Shown here in pieces: positions 35,441-45,432 of a DNA stretch of 64,000 nucleotides. The translations under genes were made by a program, and so were the position numbers. This stretch comes from Bubalus kerabau (taxonomy: Eukaryota > Chordata > Mammalia > Artiodactyla > Bovidae): the NCBI RefSeq assembly GCF_029407905.1, contig NC_073628.1:14971501-15035500 (forward strand), given 5' to 3'. How positions within the stretch are numbered: the first letter of the stretch is position 1; the number at the start of each line of letters is the position of its first letter. The notes beneath the pieces are model-generated. The model was not told the DNA's origin. It was given only the letters and a program-made list of their open reading frames with translations, and did no database searches.

Positions 35441-35811
35441 TGACTCTATAAAATATACCATTTGTTTTGTTGTCATGGAGACAGACTGGAGCTCAGTTAA
35501 CCCCATCAGCTCCCCCCGCAGGACTTACTTGAGGTGGGTCCTATCTTAGGAAGCTCGGGGCAGGAAATCTGTGTGGGACAGGAGCCCACAGCCTGCAGAA
35601 GTCAGGGCAGCTTCGCCTCGGGGTGGTTTGTCCTCCAAGCATACACTCTTCTAAAAGAAGAGAAGTGGATTCAGTAAATGTGGGTGAGAGATGAGTGCCC
35701 ATGTTCTAAACACTGAATGGACTGAGGGCTCAGGGGTCAAGCTGGCCGACAAGAGCTGGTTTGAAATCAGGGTTCTGATAAAGGGGTGCATGAACATTTT
35801 TCCAGGGGGCT
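35441..35811. other. unassigned DNA with a weak X-box-like site
   Basis: GTTGTCATGGAGAC at 35469-35482 is a poor RFX match (three differences). No element recognised. Confidence 0.3.
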
Positions 35812-35822
35812 ATTCAGGCATT

Positions 35823-36098
35823 TGGAGAAGGCAATGGCACCCCACTCCAGTACTCTTGCCTAGAAAATCCTATGGATGGAGGAGCCTGGTAGGCTGCAGT
35901 CCATGGGGTCGCTAAGAGTCGGGCACGACTGAGCTACTTCACTTTCACTTTCACTTTTCACTTTCATGCATTGGAGAAGGAAATGGCAACCCACTCCAGT
36001 GTTCTTGCCTGGAGAATCCCAGGGACGGGGAAGCCTGGTGGACTGCTGTCTATGGGGTCACACAAAGTCGGACACAACTGAAGTGACTTAGCAGCAGC
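35823..36098 (+). mobile_element. Bov-A2 SINE
   Basis: TGGAGAAGGCAATGGCACCC to GACTTAGCAGCAGC. Perfect 11-bp duplication ATTCAGGCATT at 35812-35822 and 36099-36109. Low divergence suggests a young insertion. Confidence 0.96.
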
Positions 36099-36204
36099 AT
36101 TCAGGCATTGACAGTCTTGAGGAAATTAAATTTCAGATGCTGGAGTTCATTTGTATTTTTCCTGCCTGAGGATATATAGTTCACATTTCTCAACTTTTCT
36201 TTTC

Positions 36205-36344
36205 TTCTGACTTTGTTGGGTCTCCCTTGCTTTGCAAGGGCTTTTCTCTAGTTGCCGGGAGCCGGGGCCACTCTCTAGGTGCAGTGTGCAGGCTTCTCAC
36301 TGCTGTGGCTTCTCTTGTTACAGAGCACATGGGCTCTAGAGCTC
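36205..36344 (-). mobile_element. CHR-type SINE (long form), partial
   Basis: GCTTTTCTCTAGTTGCCGGG and GGCTTCTCTTGTTACAGAGC match the tail half of the long CHR form; the tRNA head is missing. Confidence 0.8.
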
Positions 36345-36359
36345 TTTTTTGACCATAGT

Positions 36360-36544
36360 CATCAGTGGCTCAGATGGTAAAGAATCTCCCTGCAATGCAG
36401 GAGACCAGGGTTAGATTCCTGGGTCAAGAAAATTCCCTGAAGAAGGAAATGGCAACCCACTCCAATATTCTTGCCTGGAGAATCCCAAGGACAGAGGAGC
36501 CTGGTGGGCTCCAGTCCATGGGGTCCCAAAGAGTTGGACACAAC

Positions 36545-36546
<2 letters not shown>
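36360..36546 (+). mobile_element. Bov-tA SINE, head slightly truncated
   Basis: CAGTGGCTCAGATGGTAAAG through the Bov-A unit to GTTGGACACAACTAAC, leading straight into an AC microsatellite. Confidence 0.92.

Positions 36547-36576
<30 letters not shown>
36547..36576. repeat. (AC)15 microsatellite at a SINE tail
   Basis: Fifteen uninterrupted AC units that begin within the terminal ACTAACAC of the Bov-tA copy. Confidence 0.95.
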
Positions 36577-36579
<3 letters not shown>

Positions 36580-36873
36580 TCTTTCTCCCATTTTGAAAAA
36601 CAAAAACAAAAAAGACTGCATGTCCCTCATCCATCCTGAAGCTCATGAGGTTGAAAACCTTGTGGGCACCACACACAGAGATGGTTATAGATCACACCTC
36701 TCCTCTGATAGGGACAGAGGGACATGCCCTTAGAAAACACTGGAGCTGGAGGCCCTGACTTCACCCAGGTGACAAGGCTCAATGAAGGCTATTTATGCCC
36801 CTGTAAGAATAGGGATTCAAAAGCAAGATGATCATCATAGGGGCACAGGGAAACTTATTCGAGTTCAACAGTG
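36577..36873. other. unassigned DNA
   Basis: Nothing recognised between the AC run and the next SINE. Confidence 0.3.
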
Positions 36874-36880
36874 AAGTCAG

Positions 36881-37087
36881 GGGACTTCCCCGGCCGTCCA
36901 GGGGTTAAGACTCTGAGCTCCCAATGCAGGGGGCCCAGGTTCCATCCCTTGTCAGGCAACTAAGATCCTGTATGCTGCAACTAAGACCTGGGACAGCCAA
37001 ATAAATAAATATTTTTAAAATTCTTAAAAATAAAGTTTCCTTATCTTAATGTGGAAGACAGTTTAAAAAATAAAAACTAAAAAAAAG
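36881..37087 (+). mobile_element. CHR-type tRNA-Glu SINE (short form)
   Basis: GGGGACTTCCCCGGCCGTCC head, CAGGTTCCATCCCTTGTC box, long A/T tail with AAATAAATAAAT. Duplication AAGTCAG at 36874-36880 and 37088-37094. Confidence 0.9.
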
Positions 37088-37094
37088 AAGTCAG

Positions 37095-37829
37095 AGTTGT
37101 TCTGATAATAGTCAGATGTGTCTAATTGGTCTGAGGAGGCTCTTCCTCTAGGCTGGGTGCTGGATACCGTCCACAAGGAGCTACATCTGGGAACAAAAAT
37201 TTTCACAAACATATATTAAAGCACTGGATAAAATGATAGCCTCCACTGTAAAATACCATATTTGCAAAGGTGTGTTTAAATGAATAATCATGACAAACAC
37301 AGAGACGAGCCATGAGAGACCCTTGGGGACTGTCAGATGGCGTCAGCTCCCAGCCTCTCAGCCCCACCGCCACTCCTTCCCTCACCTCCGCCAGTGTCCA
37401 GGCCCGTCCCAGCTGTGTCCTCATCTGGTCATACCTGAAGGCACTACCTCCACGTGGAGTCCGTTGGTAAAGCCTGTGGCCCAGGGCTGAGGCTTCCAGA
37501 AACGACCCACATATGTCCAAATGGGGGGAGGGAGGGGGTCATTGAGCTTGGCCTGTGCCCCACCCAGGGGGCGACTCCAACACGCTTTCAGGTTAAACTT
37601 CCCCAAAAGTTGTAAGCCTGTTTCTTCTAAGATTTTCTGGGCTTCAAGCCAAAAGAGAGTCAGCAGGAATCTAAAAATGGAGGCTGAAAACACCTAACAA
37701 TTGGGGTAATCGGGAATCCCATATTAAGCAGATCAATATGCTTAATGCTTTTCCTTTTTTTAAAAGAATTATTTGATGTGGAATGTTTATAAAAACCTTC
37801 ATTGAATGTGTTACAATATTTCTGTGTTT
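37095..37829. other. unassigned DNA
   Basis: No repeat recognised; a minus-strand 105-codon frame (37203-37520) shows no domain. Confidence 0.35.
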
Positions 37830-37965
37830 TATGGTTGTTGTTTTTTGTTTTTTTTTTTTTTGGTTTTTTGGCTGTGAGGCGAATCTTAGCTCACACACCA
37901 GGGATCGAACTGGCACCTTGCACTAGAAGGTGAAGTCTTGACCAGTGGACCTCTAGGGAAGTCTT
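37830..37965 (-). mobile_element. CHR-type tRNA-Glu SINE (short form)
   Basis: Long T-run (37848-37861), CACCAGGGATCGAACTGGCA, and reversed head GACCAGTGGACCTCTAGGGA. Confidence 0.9.
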
Positions 37966-38194
37966 TCGTGTTGCTTTTATTTTCATTTAGTTTTTATTTT
38001 GTTAATCAGTTTTCTTTCACACAGATGGCTCCTGGTTTAAATATCTTCGTCCAAGCCACCTAGTTAGTGATTTGGTTACTCCTTAGAAGCCAGGTCTTCT
38101 CCTGGGAAATTACCGAGTGTCAGAGCCCCTGGGGATGGGTCGTATGAAAGAGACACATACTCTTACGATATTAAAATCTAAGAGGTGAAATGCT

Positions 38195-38715
38195 GCTCTC
38201 AGGCCTGCTGCAGGGCCTTTGCACATGTGACCTCCGTCTGGAATGGCCTCCTCCACCCCAATCTTCTTCTGGTTAATTCCATCTTATCTGGAAGAATCCA
38301 CAGGACAGGTCAGGCCCCTATTACTTGCTCTGCGAGCAGCCTTGCTTTTTCCTAGCACCAAGCAGTGGGTACATGCAAAGTCTCTCAGTCATGTCCAGCT
38401 CTTTGCAACCCTATGGACTTTAGTCCTCCAGGCTCCTCTGTCCATGGGATTCTCCAGGCAAGAATACTAGACTGGGTTGCCCTGCCCTCCTCCCAGGGGA
38501 TCTTCCTGATGCAGGGATCGAACTGGTGTCTCTTATGTCACCTGCATTAGCAGGTGTTATTTTTTTTTTTACCAATAGCACCAAGTAAAAACATAATTCA
38601 ATAAGTAACTAGATGTTTATTACCAGGATCTCTCTTTGAAATGTAAATTCCAGGAAGACAGAGAACACTGTATCTCAAGTGTGTGATACCACCGTGCACA
38701 TAATAGGTACTCAGG
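38195..38715 (+). mobile_element. L2 LINE 3' region, split by a SINE
   Basis: CTGCAGGGCCTTTGCACATG, TCTGGAATGGCCTCCTCCAC and, after the SINE, AAATTCCAGGAAGACAGAG and CACATAATAGGTACTCAGG match the sense L2 tail in order. Confidence 0.75.
38363..38575 (-). mobile_element. Bov-tA SINE in L2
   Basis: Reverse Bov-A unit and head (GGATCGAACTGGTGTCTC). Perfect duplication TAGCACCAAG at 38353-38362 and 38576-38585. Confidence 0.94.
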
Positions 38716-38984
38716 AAGTCTTTACAGCATAAATGCAACTTATTTCCTCTCACCTCACCTTTTCCAATAGTTTCAAAACTCTATTCTCCCTTTCAGGCCA
38801 AGGTTAAAGCCTGTTGACAACCATCCAATATGTAAATTCATCACTGATTCTTCTCTGTTCCCACAACATGCTATACATAAGACATAATAGTATCTGACTG
38901 AACCATAGGAAATTTCATTGTTTTAATAGACCAGAGTAAGTGGTTGAATGTCCACAGTTTTCATGCAATTCACTCTAACAGTTC

Positions 38985-39115
38985 ACGCTTTCATCTCTCT
39001 TGCTAATACGTGAGTTCCTTGAAAACAAGACCAGCATTTGTTCATCTCCAGTATCTGACATTTCTAGCAAAGGGCCTAGTACACAACAGATGCTTAATCA
39101 ATGTTGTTTATAAGA
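38985..39115 (+). mobile_element. L2 LINE 3' terminus
   Basis: GTGAGTTCCTTGAAAACAAG, TCATCTCCAGTATCTGACA and GATGCTTAATCAATGTTG resemble the terminal L2 block. Separate from the copy ending at 38715. Confidence 0.6.
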
Positions 39116-39798
39116 ATGCCTGAGTGGCTGACAAATCTCTCCTCGGGCTCCATGTGGATTTCCAAGACCTTTACCCAACAGACTCTTCCAAATTTGGGGC
39201 ACTCCCTGATGACAAAATGCCTTTATGGACTAATTTTATTTTATTTTTTTACTGTTTCCAATTGGACCCCTTCCTTCAGAGTCAAGGAATTCAGTCCCAG
39301 CTTACAGAAACCACAAGCCATGGAAAGCTGAGGTTATTGCTTGTTGAGAGAAATAACATCAAGATGGATGAGGTCAGTCTAATGGCTCAGGTTATGCCTG
39401 CCAAGGGGATTGTGAAGTTCTGTGAAACACCCCACCTTCCTCCACACACCCAGACAGCCAGACCCCTCTAGCGTCCATCTGCCCCCTCCCTGGACAGCTT
39501 TTCATAGAGAAGCTGGAATAACCACACAATTCATTTCGCACTGCTTGATTGGTCTTGCCCACCTACCTGTGGTGACGAGTGAGGCCTCCACACCTGTCAC
39601 TGGCATGCCTCACCACAAGCAGCTGTAAACCACAGCAGAGATGGCAGGTGTCCCTCAACTAGCCCCACTGCTTTAGCTCTTCAAGAACTTAGAGCTAGTT
39701 CTCTGGCAGCTAAACCTGCCCTAAGGCACTTCACACATTAACCGCTCATGATTGCTCCAAAGCCCCGATAACCTATTTCCATCAGCCTCAACCTTAGG
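39116..39798. other. unassigned DNA
   Basis: A plus-strand 115-codon frame (39124-39471) has no recognisable domain. No repeats. Confidence 0.35.
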
Positions 39799-40040
39799 AA
39801 TTTTTTTTTTTTTTTGCAGTGTGGCATGCACAATCTTCTCCAATATTTGTGCCTGGAAAAATCCCATGGACAGAGGAGCCTGGTGGGCTATAGTCCATAG
39901 GGTCACAAAGAGTTGGACACAACTGAAGCAACTGAGCACACACACACAAATGTACAAGCTTAGTTCCCAGACCAAGGATCAAACCCATGCCTCCTACATG
40001 GAAGCGTGGAGTCTTAACCACTGGACTGCCAGGGAAGTCC
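39799..40040 (-). mobile_element. CHR-type SINE (short form), split by a Bov SINE
   Basis: T-run plus GCAGTGTGGCATGCAC on the left; CTTAGTTCCCAGACCAAGG to CTGGACTGCCAGGGAAGTCC on the right. Together they form one complete element. Confidence 0.9.
39834..39949 (+). mobile_element. Bov-tA SINE, Bov-A part only, nested
   Basis: TCTTCTCCAATATTTGTGCC to CACAACTGAAGCAACTGAGC with a short AC tail. Duplications ATGCACAA (39826-39833) and ATGTACAA (39950-39957) sit inside the CHR element. Confidence 0.92.
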
Positions 40041-40239
40041 TGGAAAAATCTGTTCTTAAAGCTTAAAAAAAAATCACATAAACTTGCAGATAGATGAGAA
40101 CTCATCACAAACAGAGAACTGATATCATCGTTTCTCTGTCACTCCTTAAGTCTGAGAGGAAACAGAGTTCATAACAACTCAACCAGAAGTAAGAATGGCA
40201 GTCTGACCGATTCCCTAGGAACTAGAGGGGCTTGAGGCA

Positions 40240-40360
40240 TGTAAATCCAACCCCCCACTTTATAGCTGAGTCTATTAAGAGGCATGAAAGTGAAAACTCA
40301 CCTGAAATCACAGGCATGTTATCCCGAGAGCCATCTCGTCACTTTGCCTCCTGTGCAGTT
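40240..40360 (-). mobile_element. MIR SINE, decayed
   Basis: CCCCCACTTTATAGCTGAGT, GTGAAAACTCACCTGAAATC and ACAGGCATG fit the antisense MIR core. Confidence 0.5.
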
Positions 40361-40422
40361 AGGTTGAGCTGAGATGTTTGAAGAGGTCCCATTTGCTTTA
40401 TTAATGAACTGAAGCAAACCCG

Positions 40423-40783
40423 TGTATTCATCTGCTGGGGCTAACATGGCAAAATACCACGAATAGGGGACTTAGACAACAGATTTACTGTTTCACAGTT
40501 CTGAGGCTGGAAGTCCTAGATGGAGGAACCGACTGCCTGGGTTCCTGGTGAAAGCTCTCCTCCTGGCCTGCAGATGGCACCCTCTTGCTGTATCCTCACC
40601 TGGAGGAGAGACAGGACGCTCTGGTGTCTCTCCTTGTAAGGGCGCTAACCTGGGCACAAGAGTCCCATCCTCACCTAATCACCTCACCCTCAAAGGCCCC
40701 ACCTCTAACGATCATCACACGGGGAGTCAGAGCCTCAGCACATGGATTTTGGGGGGGACAAACACATCCTGTCTTCAGTCCAA
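40423..40783 (-). mobile_element. MaLR-type (MLT1/MST) solo LTR
   Basis: TGTATTCATCTGCTGGGGCT opens the reversed LTR. GTTTCACAGTTCTGAGGCTG, TGGTGTCTCTCCTTGTAAGG, CACCTAATCACCTCACCCTC and ATTTTGGGGGGGACAAACAC follow in order. No internal retroviral sequence. Non-coding relic. Confidence 0.85.
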
Positions 40784-40904
40784 GACTCAGAATATATCTC
40801 TTGATGTCTTTAGGGAAAAAGTATATTCATGATTTTAAGTAAAGAATTACCTTTTGGGGAGCCATACTGTCACATTTCTAATTAGTAAGTTAAATACATT
40901 TATA

Positions 40905-41128
40905 GGGACTTATGAGGCAGTCCGATGGTTAAGACTTCACCTTCCACTGCAGGAGGCTGGGTTCAATCCCTGGTCAGGGAACTAAGATCCTACATGCTTT
41001 GTGGCCAGAAAATCAAAAATAAAAGGAAAAAGAAAAACCCATAAAACAGAAGCAATGTGGTAGCAAATTCAATAAAGACTGTAAAAATGGCCCACATTGG
41101 GGAAAAAAAAAACTTTAAAATAAATAAG
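40905..41128 (+). mobile_element. CHR-type SINE with extended tail
   Basis: GGGACTTATGAGGCAGTCCG head, GGTTCAATCCCTGGTCAGG, then the tail variant AAACAGAAGCAATGTGGTAG and TTCAATAAAGACTGTAAAAA, also present at 56397. Duplications TAAATACATTTATA (40891-40904) and TAAATACACTTATA (41129-41142). Confidence 0.92.
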
Positions 41129-41142
41129 TAAATACACTTATA

Positions 41143-41661
41143 ACTGATAAGAGTCATAAAATAGTGTATTTGAGATATTCTCTCTGTGCTGTCCCAATGT
41201 GAGTAATTTCTCCCTAGGCCTTTGGAATTACCCATTGTGAGCAAGCATCTGTACTCTGAGTGGTCATCATGCTATGAGCTCAATGTCCACAAAGTTTTCC
41301 TTCTAAGGTATCATTCAACATTTCCAAGGAAATTCCAAAAAAACATTGACTGAATTCCCCATTCTGTCCTCTCTCACTTTTTCCATCACCTTCCTGTGTT
41401 AGACGTCATTCCTGACTCCTGTATAACCAGAGTGAATTTCCTCAACTGTCCTTCAGACATGGATACTGAAGAAGATGAATTACTTGGTAGGAGCATGAGA
41501 GGTGGAGTCTCACAACCAACCACCCAGCCCTCATCAGCTGCATCCATCAAGGCCTTAGGCCTCTAGATGGTTTATCTCTGTCTGCTATCCCCAGTCCTAC
41601 CAGAAGTGTGCTTTTATATGTTTAAGTTATCATTTAAAGTCCTTGAGGGTAAGGACCTGGC
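41143..41661. other. unassigned DNA
   Basis: No repeat recognised. Confidence 0.35.
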
Positions 41662-41834
41662 CTGTCCCTCCCTTCCTTCCTCACTCCCTCCTTCCTTCTC
41701 ACCTTCTTTCCTTCATCCTTCCTTCCCTTTCTCCCCCCTTCCCTCCATCTCTTCCTTTCTTCCTTCCCTCCTTCCTTCTCCCCTCCCTTCCCTCAATCCT
41801 TTTCTTATCCCCATTCTTTTATCCTTCCTTTCAT
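41662..41834 (+). repeat. pyrimidine tract, degenerate (CCTT)n
   Basis: About 170 bases of C and T in CCTT, CTCC and TTCC units with only scattered A and no mirror-breaking purine runs. Low-complexity open frames here are artefacts of the repeat. Confidence 0.92.
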
Positions 41835-42084
41835 CATGATCCATTTTTGCTGATTCTCATCTTATCTGGCGGATAGACAGCAACTCTTGATTTGATGCAT
41901 GGACCTGATGGATGAAGGCTTGACCCTTGAGCTTGACATGCACACCAGTCTGTGCTTCTGCCTCCAGCTCATGTTTGCCCCTGCCCACTTCTGTGCTTTC
42001 CCTTATATTGGGCCCCACATGAGAACAGCTGTGGAGTCAAGAGTCCATGGTCAACAGCTATGGATGAACATTTCTGGTTAAATA

Positions 42085-42245
42085 GGTGAAGTAAGGCATG
42101 TTATTTCACCTCTCTAACCTCACCTTTCTCATGTATAAAAAGGAAATAATACCACCACTGATACCTTAAAAGAAATGACATATGGAGTTTCAGGGCACTG
42201 CCGGGCACAAAGTAAGAATTCTGTAAATATTAGTGATTATCATCT
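42085..42245 (+). mobile_element. MIR SINE
   Basis: ATTTCACCTCTCTAACCTCA, CTCATGTATAAAAAGGAAAT and GGGCACTGCCGGGCACAAAG, in sense order. Confidence 0.7.
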
Positions 42246-42641
42246 CACTAACAGTGAGTACCAGGAAGGTATGGTCTGCAACTGTTTTGTTCTCTTTGTT
42301 GTTTGGGGGGGCATCTATGGTTTTATGGGGGTTTAATTGACATGCAATAAATGGCACATATTTAAAGTTCAGTGTGATGATTTTTGATGTGTGTGAATCC
42401 ACAGCCACAATCACTATAATGAACACATCTTTCACTTCCAAAGTTTGTTCTTGTTCCTTTAGATCCTCCATCCCTACTCCCATCTCTGGGCAACCACTGA
42501 ACAACTTTCAGACCTATAAATACATCTCCATGTCCCAGAACTTTATGTAAAAGTCATGCAGCATATTATTTGAGGTTTATCATGTTGTGAGTAATGGTAT
42601 TTCTTCCTTCCTGTTGCTAAGTATGACTCCACGATATGGAT

Positions 42642-42846
42642 GTGAAGTGAAGTGAAGTGAAAGTCACTCAGTCGTGTTCAACTCTTTGTGACCCCATGGA
42701 CTATACAGTCCATGGAATTCTCCAGGCCAGAATACTGGAGTGGGCAGCCATTCTCTTCTCCAGGGGTTCTTCCCAACCCAGGGATCGAACCCCAGTCTCC
42801 CTCATTGTGGGTGGATTCTTCACTAACTGAGCTAGCAGGGAAGCCT
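42642..42846 (-). mobile_element. Bov-tA SINE in old L1
   Basis: GTGAAGTGAAGTGAAGTGA tail side, reverse Bov-A unit, head GGGATCGAACCCCAGTCTCC to GAGCTAGCAGGGAAGCC. Duplication ATATGGAT at 42634-42641 and 42847-42854. Confidence 0.93.
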
Positions 42847-42928
42847 ATATGGATATACCACAGTTTATCAACTCATCTGTTAAAGAACATTTTGAGATGT
42901 TTCTGTTTTGGAGCTATTAGAAATAAAG

Positions 42929-43790
42929 ATGCTCCATAACGGCTGCATCAATTTACATTCCCACCATCAGTTTAAGAGGGTTCCATTTTCAGCATTTATT
43001 GTTTGTAAATTTTTTGGTGATGACCATTCTAACTTGTGTGAGGTAATACATGCATGCGTGCTCAGTCACCCAGTCACGTCCGATTCGTAGCAACCCATGG
43101 ACTGTAGCCTACCAGGCTCCTCTGTCCATAGGATTTCCCTGGCAAGAATACTGGAGTGGGCTGCCATTTGCTCCCCCAGAGGGTCTCTCGACCAGTGATC
43201 AAACCCGAATCTCCTGCAGTGCAGTCAGATTTTACTGCTGAGCCACCTGGGAAGCCCCCCTCATTGTAGTTTTGATTTGCATTTCTCTAGTAATTTGTGA
43301 TGTTGAGCATCTTTTCATGTGTTTGCCGGCCATTTGTATGTCTTCCTTGGAGAAATGTCTATTTAGGTCTTCCACTCTTTTCTGACTGAGTTGCTTGTTT
43401 TTTTTTTTTTATATTGAGCTACATGAGCTGTTTGTATATTTTGGAGATGAATCCCTTGTCAGTTGCTTCATTTGCAAATGTTTTCTCCCATAGTGATGTA
43501 GATTGTCTTGTTTATGGTTTCCTTTGCTGTACAAAGGCTTTTTTAGTTTAATTAGGTCCCATTTGTTTATTTTTGTTTTTATTTTCATTACTCTAGACAG
43601 TGGGTCAAGAAGACCTTGCGGCAATTTAAGTCAAAGATTGTTCTGCCTATGTTTTCCTGATCTAAATGGGAAGGAAATCCAAAAAAAGGGGGGATATATG
43701 TATACATATGGCTGATGCACTTTGCTGTACAGCAGAAAGTAATGCAACATTGTAAAGCAACTCTACTCCAATAAAAAATATTTTTAAAAA
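42929..43790 (+). mobile_element. L1 insertion with 5' inversion (twin-priming structure)
   Basis: 42929 to about 43655 is antisense L1 ORF2 (CATCAATTTACATTCCCACC to TTCTGCCTATGTTTTCCTG). From about 43660 the 3' UTR runs in sense (GGAAGGAAATCC, GGGATATATGTATACATATG, TACTCCAATAAAAAA) to the A-rich end. Direct repeat AGAAATAAAG at 42919-42928 and 43791-43800 brackets both parts, so they entered together. A SINE interrupts the inverted part. Confidence 0.9.
43047..43256 (-). mobile_element. Bov-tA SINE in the inverted L1 part
   Basis: GTGCTCAGTCACCCAGTCAC through the reverse Bov-A unit to the head CTGCTGAGCCACCTGGGAAG. No clear duplication; L1 sequence resumes at CCTCATTGTAG. Confidence 0.92.
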
Positions 43791-44156
43791 AGAAATAAAG
43801 CTGCGAAAAGCATCCATGTTCATGAACATGTGCCTATTTCTCTTAGGTAAATGAAATGACTAAGTCATGTGAAAGGTGGATGTTCAACTTTTAAAGAAAC
43901 CACCAAACTGTTTTCCAAAGTGACTGCATTAGTCAGAGCTCTCCAGAGAAACAGAGCCAATAGGATGTGTATACACAGGGAGATTTATTTTAAGGAGCTG
44001 GCACACGTGCTTATGGAGGCTGGCGAGTCTAGCACCTTCAGGATAGTCTGGACGCTGGAGACCCACACAAGAGTCAATGTTGTCATTCGAGTTCAAAGGC
44101 CGTGGCTGGCTGAGGTCCTTCCTGCTCACAGGAGGTCAGTCTTTGTTCTAGTTAGG

Positions 44157-44783
44157 TGTCTACTCTGCTGCTACAACAAAATGCCACAAATGAGGTGGCT
44201 TAAAAGACAAATTTTTATTTCTTACAGTTCTAGAGGTTAGGAAGTCTGGGATCAGAGTGCTAGCACGGCAGGGGTCTGGTGAGGACCCTCTTCCCAGCTT
44301 ACAGATGACTGTATCCTCATTTGTGGAAGAAAGCAAACCCTGGTGTCTCTTTTTCTTCTTACAAATCTCATCAGGGGGACTTCCCAGGTGGTCCGGTGGT
44401 AAAGAATCCTCCTGACAGTGCAGGGGACATGGGTTCGACTGATCCCTGGTCCAGGAAGGGCCCACATGCCGTGGGGGCAATTAGGCCCATGAGTCACAAC
44501 TACTGAGCCTGTGCTCTAGAGCCCATGCCCCACAGTGAGGAGTCTGAGCATCTTAGCTAGAGAGTAGCTTCTATTTGCTGAAACTAGAGAAAAGCCGGCA
44601 TGCAGCAATAAAGACCCAGCACAGCCAAAAACAAACATGAATTAAAAAAAAAAAATCAAATATCATCATGGGATTATCTAACCCAAATTGCCCATCAAAG
44701 ACTGCACCTCTTAGTACCATCACATTGGAGGCTGGGGCCTCAACACATGTATTTGGGGAGGACATAAATGCTCAGTCCAAAAG
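44157..44783 (-). mobile_element. MaLR-type (MLT1/MST) LTR nested in another LTR
   Basis: TGTCTACTCTGCTGCTACAA, TTATTTCTTACAGTTCTAGA, TGGTGTCTCTTTTTCTTC, and right of the SINE CTTAGTACCATCACATTGG and CACATGTATTTGGGGAGGAC. The host bases GTTAGG repeat at 44151-44156 and 44784-44789, fitting the short duplication LTR elements make. Confidence 0.85.
44374..44657 (+). mobile_element. CHR-type SINE (long form), innermost of a three-level nest
   Basis: GGGGGACTTCCCAGGTGGTC head, CACAACTACTGAGCCTGTGC, CTGAAACTAGAGAAAAGCC and an A-rich tail. Duplications AAATCTCATCA (44363-44373) and AAATATCATCA (44658-44668). Confidence 0.92.
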
Positions 44784-45231
44784 GTTAGGCCCTCACCTCA
44801 CGGGGTGAGACCCACTCACATTATGAAGGACAATCTGTCTCACTCCAAGTCCACTTATTTAAAAGTTACTCTCTCCAACACCACACTAAGAAACATCCAG
44901 CCTAACGTTTGACCAGAAACTTGGACTTCATGGCCCAGCCAAGTTAACACATAATACTAACCATCACAAGACCACCCTTTGTCAGTCTGACACTTACACA
45001 CATCTCTTTAAACCATAATTAAGCTCCAAATGAAGACAATAACAAGATCATCCTTCCATCTAACATGATACAACTATCCTGCATATAACTGAAAATGCAC
45101 GAACTCTTTCCCCAGAAGAGGATGTAAAGTCCTTGAGTCGCATTCAGTCTTCTCCTTGATATCCTGCAGCTTAATTACCACGATGTAATAGTAACCCCAG
45201 GAAGTAGTTGAGGTCATCTCTGAGGACCTTG

Positions 45232-45432
45232 AGCTTCTCAGATGGTTCAGTGATAAAGAAGCCACCTGCCAATGCAGGAGTTTGTCCCTGGGTCCAGAAG
45301 ATCCCCTGGAGAAGGACATGGCAACTCACTCCAGTACTCTTGCCTGGGAACTCCCATGGACAGAAGAGCCTGGTGCGCTACAGTCCATGGGGTCACAAAA
45401 GAGTCAGACAGGACTTAGTGACTAAACAACAA
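45232..45432 (+). mobile_element. Bov-tA SINE
   Basis: GCTTCTCAGATGGTTCAGTG head, truncated box region, Bov-A unit, end CAGACAGGACTTAGTGAC and an AACAACAACAAT tail. Confidence 0.9.

Larger units (their letters stand above)
42318..43924 (-). mobile_element. old L1 (L1M-type) 3' region, interrupted twice
   Basis: Antisense: TTTAATTGACATGCAATAAA, GGGCAACCACTGAACAACTT, then TGGATATACCACAGTTTATC after the first SINE, breaking at 42928 and resuming at 43801 with GAACATGTGCCTATTTCTC and CAAACTGTTTTCCAAAGTG. The two halves join exactly when the younger L1 is removed. Confidence 0.85.
43925..44968 (-). mobile_element. ERVL/MaLR-type LTR, interrupted
   Basis: Left part TGCATTAGTCAGAGCTCTCC, AGAGAAACAGAGCCAATAGG and GGAGATTTATTTTAAGG; right part CACATTATGAAGGACAATCT, GTTTGACCAGAAACTTGGAC and GCCAAGTTAACACATAATAC, ending CCATCACA. 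Reversed, this begins TGTGATGG and ends in TA/GCA with an AATAAA-like signal, as an LTR should. Interrupted by a second LTR. Non-coding; exact subfamily not assigned. Confidence 0.7.

Noticed and set aside
36547..36576. CRISPR-like or other regular spaced repeats
   Set aside because: Only simple microsatellites and dispersed SINEs repeat here; nothing has the repeat-spacer pattern, and the DNA is mammalian.
41567..41876. Ser/Pro/Phe/Leu-rich open frames
   Set aside because: Produced by the pyrimidine tract; low complexity in every frame.
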